DNA of 35,281 bases from an uncultured Victivallales bacterium (lineage in GTDB: Bacteria; Verrucomicrobiota; Lentisphaeria; Victivallales; UBA1829). The position numbers and the translations under genes are program-made. A model generated the notes under the pieces. It was not told where the DNA came from. It did not search any database and worked only from the letters and a program-made list of their open reading frames with translations. Shown here in pieces: positions 31,919-35,281 of the stretch. Within the stretch, counting starts at the first letter, position 1. Every line of letters begins with the position of its first letter. The DNA is taken from the NCBI GenBank assembly GCA_944391115.1, contig CALXSJ010000029.1:1-35281 (forward strand), written 5' to 3'.

Positions 31919-31946
31919 ATTATAAACGGAAATTCCGCATTGTCAA
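31919..31946 (-). promoter_or_regulatory. Consensus promoter of the lacI-prepilin-DUF4838 operon
   Basis: The minus strand has TTGACA (31941-31946), a 16-base spacer and TATAAT (31919-31924), the best match to the sigma-70 consensus in the window. A strong promoter controlled by an operator at +1 is a typical repressed-inducible design. Confidence 0.85.
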
Positions 31947-32012
31947 GGGCGGAGCGTTTTTTTTGCGCTTTTTTCTGATCCCCGTTCCCCGCCGGGCTCC
32001 GGCGCCGGAAGC

Positions 32013-32048
32013 AAAAAAAACTCCCTCCGGGTGTGGAGGGAGTTTTTT
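32013..32048 (-). terminator. Rho-independent terminator of uxuA
   Basis: The stem CTCCCTCC/GGAGGGAG, extended by A-T pairs, has a six-base loop and is followed by a run of T on the minus strand, about 30 bases after the uxuA stop. It isolates uxuA from the lacI promoter. It also has T on the plus side. Confidence 0.9.
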
Positions 32049-32079
32049 CATCCGGAAGAATCCGGGAGGATTTTTCCGG

Positions 32080-33291
32080 TTATTTCTTCAGCTCGTCGGG
32101 ATGGAAGGCGCGCATGACGCCCAGTTCCAGGCCGCGGAGTTCGGCGAGTCCGCGCATGCGTCCCAGACAGGTGTAGCCCGGATTCGGAGCGTCCGGCTTT
32201 TCCAGGTCGTCCATCATGCGGTGCCCGTGGTCGGGGCGGACCGGAATGCGCCAGTCCGCACGTCCGGCTTTCTTGCGTCTGACCTGTTCGTCGCAGAGCG
32301 CTTTCATCAGTTCATACATGTCCACGCGCCCTTCCAGGTGGTTGGCCTCGAAGAAATTCCCGTCGCCCTCGTGCTGCGTGCTGCGCATGTGCATGAAGTG
32401 GACGCGGTCCGCGCACTCTTTGAACATCGCCACGACATCATTGTCCTTGCTCGCGCTGAAGCTTCCGGAGCAGAAGCAGATGCCGTTTGCGGGGCTGTCC
32501 ACGTCGCGGAGCAGACGGCGCACGTCGGCGATGTTGCTGAAAATGCGCGGAAGCCCGAGAATCGAACGCGGCGGATCGTCGGGGTGAATCACCATGCAGC
32601 AGTTGTTCTCCTCGGCCACGGGAACGACCGCGCTGAGGAAGTTGTGCAGATTTTCCTCCAGGCGTTCGCGCGTGAAGCCTTCGTATTTGGCGAGCATGGC
32701 GCGGATGTCGTCCAGCTTGACACCCTTGAATCCGGGGAAGTTGTCGATCAGGGTGCTGGTCAGTTCGTCAATCTCCGCCGGCGAGAGGCTTTTGTAATAG
32801 GCTTCCGCCTTGGCGAGCAGCTCGGGCGTGTAATCATTTTCCGCGCCTTTGCGCCGGAGAATGAAGACTTCGAATGCGGCGAACTGCTTCTGGTCGTAGT
32901 AGAGCGTTTCGGACCCGTCCGGGAGTTTGTGGTGGAGGTCCGTGCGGATCCAGTCCAGAACCGGCATGAAGTTGTAGGTGATGACGCGCGGGGCGTTCTC
33001 CACCTTTCCCAGGTTCCGGATGGAGGTCTTGTAGTTTTCGATGAGCCCGGGAGCGGTCGGCGCGCCGGTCTTGATGTCCTCGTGAACGGGAAGGCTTTCA
33101 ATCACGCTCCACGTAAGGCCCGCGTTTTCGATGATGCGGCAGCGTTCGCGGATCGCATCATCCGTCCAGACAATTCCCGGCGCAAGCGAGTGCAGCGCGT
33201 TGACGACGCCAGTTGCGCCCGCCTGGCGGATGTAGGCCAGCGGGACCGGGTCTTCCGGTCCGTACCATCTGAAGGTTTCTTCAAAAAACAT
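32080..33291 (-). CDS. uxuA: Mannonate dehydratase
   Basis: A 403-residue cytoplasmic enzyme, close to the usual 390-400. It begins with TFRWYGPEDPVPLAYIRQAGATGVV, the UxuA opening. Other family blocks are WSVIESLPVHEDIK, VITYNFMPVLDWIRTDL, MVIHPDDPP with the metal-binding His, GICFCSGSFSA, VHFMHMRSTQ and PVRPDHGHRM near the end. It converts D-mannonate to 2-keto-3-deoxygluconate using a divalent metal, a step in glucuronate catabolism. No uxaC, uxuB, kdgK or kdgA is in the window. It is monocistronic with its own promoter and terminator. The neighbouring DUF4838 proteins carry a GH67-like N-terminal domain, so a link to uronic-acid glycans is possible but inferred. Confidence 0.96.
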   Translation of the reverse strand: MFFEETFRWYGPEDPVPLAYIRQAGATGVVNALHSLAPGIVWTDDAIRERCRIIENAGLTWSVIESLPVHEDIKTGAPTAPGLIENYKTSIRNLGKVENAPRVITYNFMPVLDWIRTDLHHKLPDGSETLYYDQKQFAAFEVFILRRKGAENDYTPELLAKAEAYYKSLSPAEIDELTSTLIDNFPGFKGVKLDDIRAMLAKYEGFTRERLEENLHNFLSAVVPVAEENNCCMVIHPDDPPRSILGLPRIFSNIADVRRLLRDVDSPANGICFCSGSFSASKDNDVVAMFKECADRVHFMHMRSTQHEGDGNFFEANHLEGRVDMYELMKALCDEQVRRKKAGRADWRIPVRPDHGHRMMDDLEKPDAPNPGYTCLGRMRGLAELRGLELGVMRAFHPDELKK

Positions 33292-33335
33292 GTTCCGTTT
33301 TCCTTATGGTTTCATTTTTGATTCCAGTTTCCGTT

Positions 33336-33363
33336 AATGTAACAGAAAAGTCTGTTTTTTCAA
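33336..33363 (-). promoter_or_regulatory. Promoter of uxuA with inverted repeat in the spacer
   Basis: The minus strand has TTGAAA (33358-33363), a 16-base spacer and TACATT (33336-33341). An inverted repeat, AACAGA-CTTT-TCTGTT, occupies 33341-33356 between the two hexamers, where a bound regulator would block RNA polymerase. It differs from the lacI operator, so another regulator is expected. Confidence 0.65.
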
Positions 33364-33411
33364 ACATTTCCGGCGGGATGACGCAGAAAAAAGCCGCTGG
33401 CGTCCCTCCTG

Positions 33412-34113
33412 TCATTTTTCCGCCGGCCCGCCGCCGGTGCGCGCCTGCAGCGCCGCTGCGAGCGGGCAGCTCCGGAGGTCGACCTTCTCTCCCGAGCGGT
33501 AGCGTTCCAGAATACGGCGCGAATGTTCCGCCAGCCGGCGGCGGACTTCCCGGCGGCTTCCCCGGACACGGGGAATTGCCATTCTGTCGTAGGCGGTTGT
33601 CTGATGGCGCATCCAGGCGATGACAGCGGCCTCCGCGCGCTGTTCCAGCGGAATCCTGCGCGTCCGTGCCACGGTTCCGCTCCCGACCGGAACGGCGTGC
33701 GCGGTGACCGCATCCGCGAGTTGCTCCGCGAAACCGCTCCATTTTTCATCAAAGGAGAGAAAGCGGAGAAGCGCAAGGCGGAACTCCTGTTCGTAGTCCG
33801 CCTGCTTCCGCTCCCGCGCCCGTGCCGCCGCCTCCCGTTTTTTCCGGAATCCGGGATCGGAACGCTCCTTTTCCAGTTCCGCCTTGACTCTCACGACCGT
33901 TCCGCCGTCCGTCCACAGTCCGATCGCCTCGACTCTTCCGCGGCGTGTATGGACGAGAACCCAGTAGTCGCCGGCCGCCTTGAGACGGCGTGTCAGCCCG
34001 GGGTCTCCGCTCGGGACGCAGATCCAGCCCTCCGGCGGAACGACCGGTGCGCCGTCATGGAGAAGCACGCCTTTTTCCCGGGATTCCCGGACCTGAAACT
34101 CCTCTTTCCTCAT
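33412..34113 (-). CDS. DUF2293 domain protein
   Basis: A 233-residue basic cytoplasmic protein. The N-terminal part (about 1-75) looks like a small beta domain (DYWVLVHTRRGRVEAIGLW). A charged helix of about 40 residues rich in Lys, Arg and Glu (about 80-110) follows. The C-terminal part carries the DUF2293 signature AVIAWMRHQTTAYDRMAIPR with the following basic VRGSRREVRRRLAEHSRRIL. DUF2293 has no established function; the helix-rich basic region suggests nucleic-acid binding, but that is speculation. Its ATG overlaps the stop of the metallo-hydrolase gene by four bases (ATGA), so the two are translationally coupled. Confidence 0.8.
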   Translation of the reverse strand: MRKEEFQVRESREKGVLLHDGAPVVPPEGWICVPSGDPGLTRRLKAAGDYWVLVHTRRGRVEAIGLWTDGGTVVRVKAELEKERSDPGFRKKREAAARARERKQADYEQEFRLALLRFLSFDEKWSGFAEQLADAVTAHAVPVGSGTVARTRRIPLEQRAEAAVIAWMRHQTTAYDRMAIPRVRGSRREVRRRLAEHSRRILERYRSGEKVDLRSCPLAAALQARTGGGPAEK

Positions 34114-34967
34114 GGTTGCGTCTTTCCCGCGCCCGGTGTCCCGTCATAAGGAAGGAACAGGAAGGACGCGTCCCCGGCGGTTCCGTCATCCTTTTTCCCC
34201 GGCGCAACATGCACATAGCCGATTCCCGGGAACGGCAGATGCGCGCCGAGGATCAGCGCGGAGCTGTCCGCCGCCTCCTTCAGAACGGCGCGCCTTGCGG
34301 CCGTCGCCTGTTTCACGTCCTGATCGTAGCGCGCGCAGATAGCGGGATCGGCGAACTGGAGCGCCGCACCGTGGATCAGATCGCCGATGAAACGCAGATT
34401 TCCGGATTCGAAAACCGTGTGTCCCGGCGTGTGCCCCGCTGCCGCGCGGGCGGTGATGCCGGGAACGGGCGTTTCCCCGAAGCGGAATCGGACGAGCTGC
34501 TTTTCACAGGTTTTCAGAATCGCGCCGGACGGTTCGCCGCCGGTTCCGAATGCATATTCCGGTTCGGAAAGATAAATCTTCGCATTCGGGAAGCAGGGCT
34601 TTCCGTTTTCCGTCAGGCCGCCGACATGGTCGAAATGCGTGTGCGTCAGCAGAATCGTGCGGACGGCTTCGGGGCGGATGTTCAGACGCCGCAGCTTTGC
34701 CGCGAGGGCGCCCCGTTTTCCTCCGTATCCCGCATCGATCATGATCCAGTCATTTCCGTTCCGGATCAGGAACACGTTCACGGACGCGGGAACGGTTTTT
34801 GCCGCGGTCCTGATTTTTCCTCCGTGGAAAATGGAGACGGGCATTGCGTTGACCGCATCCTGAATCGCAATGACTTCCGTGTCTCCCAACTGGAATTTCC
34901 GGATCCCGTCGCTTCCCGCCGCGGCGAGACAGAGGGCTGCCAGAATCAGGCTCCATACTCTATGCAT
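34110..34967 (-). CDS. Exported MBL-fold metallo-hydrolase
   Basis: A 285-residue protein read from the ATG at 34967 (AAGGAG upstream). The open frame starts 20 codons earlier but without a ribosome site. The signal peptide is MHRVWSLILAALCLAAAG. The metallo-beta-lactamase fold motifs are complete: LTHTHFDH (His109, His111, Asp113, His114), AGHTPGHT (His179/183), IGDLIHG (Asp196) and GAHLPFPGIGYV (His243). The final motif, together with GDLIHG and a bridging ARYDQD segment, is typical of the branch containing lactonase- and phosphotriesterase-like enzymes. A periplasmic esterase or lactonase activity is likely; the substrate is unknown. It is the first gene of a two-gene operon with DUF2293. 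Confidence 0.88.
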   Translation of the reverse strand: MHRVWSLILAALCLAAAGSDGIRKFQLGDTEVIAIQDAVNAMPVSIFHGGKIRTAAKTVPASVNVFLIRNGNDWIMIDAGYGGKRGALAAKLRRLNIRPEAVRTILLTHTHFDHVGGLTENGKPCFPNAKIYLSEPEYAFGTGGEPSGAILKTCEKQLVRFRFGETPVPGITARAAAGHTPGHTVFESGNLRFIGDLIHGAALQFADPAICARYDQDVKQATAARRAVLKEAADSSALILGAHLPFPGIGYVHVAPGKKDDGTAGDASFLFLPYDGTPGAGKTQP

Positions 34968-35060
34968 TGTTTTTCTCCTTCTTTTTTTGTGAGCGGTTCC
35001 AAACGGTTCTTCCGGTCCGCGGCGCACTCACTGAAAGGCTTTTGGCGCGGACCGGATAAT

Positions 35061-35089
35061 AATATAACATCCCCTGCCGCACTCTGCAA
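35061..35089 (-). promoter_or_regulatory. Promoter of the MBL-DUF2293 operon
   Basis: The minus strand has TTGCAG (35084-35089), a 17-base spacer and TATATT (35061-35066). The leader is about 85 bases. Confidence 0.7.
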
Positions 35090-35227
35090 GAATTCCATGT
35101 TTCCAGGTGCTTCCGCTCTGTTTTGCGGCGGACGGATCGGAAGAGAAATCATCTGAAAAAATCGTTTTTTCTCCGGATGGGGTCTTGACAAAAATGAAAA
35201 TCTGCTTAGAGCTTATCAACTAATAAA

Positions 35228-35256
35228 TTGATTTTAATAGCTCCTTGTGCTATATT
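35228..35256 (+). promoter_or_regulatory. Promoter and Shine-Dalgarno of a gene beyond the right edge
   Basis: TTGATT (35228-35233), a 17-base spacer and TATATT (35251-35256). The window ends in GGAGGT (35276-35281), a strong ribosome site, so a plus-strand gene should start within about ten bases outside the window. Confidence 0.7.
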
Positions 35257-35281
35257 ATCTTCACGCAAAAACAATGGAGGT

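Noticed and set aside
31836-33321. Plus-strand frame of about 450 codons opposite uxuA
   Set aside because: Antisense shadow. It would also cross the uxuA terminator and has no recognisable domain.
33341-33360. Plus-strand terminator AACAGA-AAAG-TCTGTT followed by six T
   Set aside because: No plus-strand gene ends there. Its position between the uxuA -35 and -10 makes an operator more likely.

Overview
The window looks like a chromosomal segment of a free-living or gut Lentisphaerota (Victivallis-like) bacterium. This is an inference from the gene mix and not a database result: a LacI-type regulator coupled to a DUF1559-like prepilin, two DUF4838 proteins, many secreted carbohydrate-active proteins, and Gram-negative markers (GmhB heptose phosphatase, lipoproteins, LD-carboxypeptidase). 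Two compositional zones are visible. About 180-5100 is AT-richer and holds broken or accessory genes. From about 5250 onward the DNA is GC-rich, with tight operons and clear promoters and terminators.

Zone 1 (1-5250): a tRNA-Asn on the minus strand; the frameshifted end of an IS3-family transposase; then a row of secreted or membrane-anchored proteins built from solenoid repeats (WG repeats, MORN-like repeats, leucine-rich repeats). Interleaved with them are two near-identical 344-bp fragments of an Rhs/YD-repeat gene. Both fragments stop before the toxin tip. The layout resembles the decayed tail of an Rhs polymorphic-toxin locus in which orphan tips and immunity-like genes have accumulated. 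The leucine-rich-repeat gene runs into a short interspersed repeat that now supplies its stop codon.

Zone 2 (5357-10640, minus strand): a four-gene carbohydrate operon (GH130 phosphorylase, large secreted glycosidase-like protein, small secreted protein, SGNH hydrolase) behind one strong promoter. Next comes a GT-C glycosyltransferase on the minus strand. Divergent from it are a 29-codon ribosomal protein gene (bS22/mS38 type), a TPR protein and a translationally coupled LD-carboxypeptidase. gmhB converges on these.

Zone 3 (16500-23040, plus strand): larB; a secreted CE7-type acetyl esterase with a terminator; a 729-residue GH36 alpha-galactosidase; an unknown lipoprotein with a MIF-type tautomerase; and a bidirectional terminator.

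Zone 4 (23073-31950, minus strand): a six-gene operon of lacI, prepilin, DUF4838, FAD oxidoreductase, DUF4838 plus CBM9-like, and a secreted protein. It is driven by a near-consensus promoter with a perfect 16-bp palindrome at the predicted +1. A second copy of the interspersed structured repeat lies inside this operon.

Zone 5 (32000-35281): uxuA with its own promoter and terminator, a DUF2293 gene overlapping an exported metallo-beta-lactamase-fold hydrolase, and a plus-strand promoter with Shine-Dalgarno at the right edge. Together the enzymes suggest use of decorated hemicelluloses such as acetylated galactomannans and uronic-acid-containing glycans: side-chain galactose by GH36, acetyl groups by CE7, mannosides by GH130, mannonate by UxuA. 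No classical SusC/SusD or transporter genes are present in the window.
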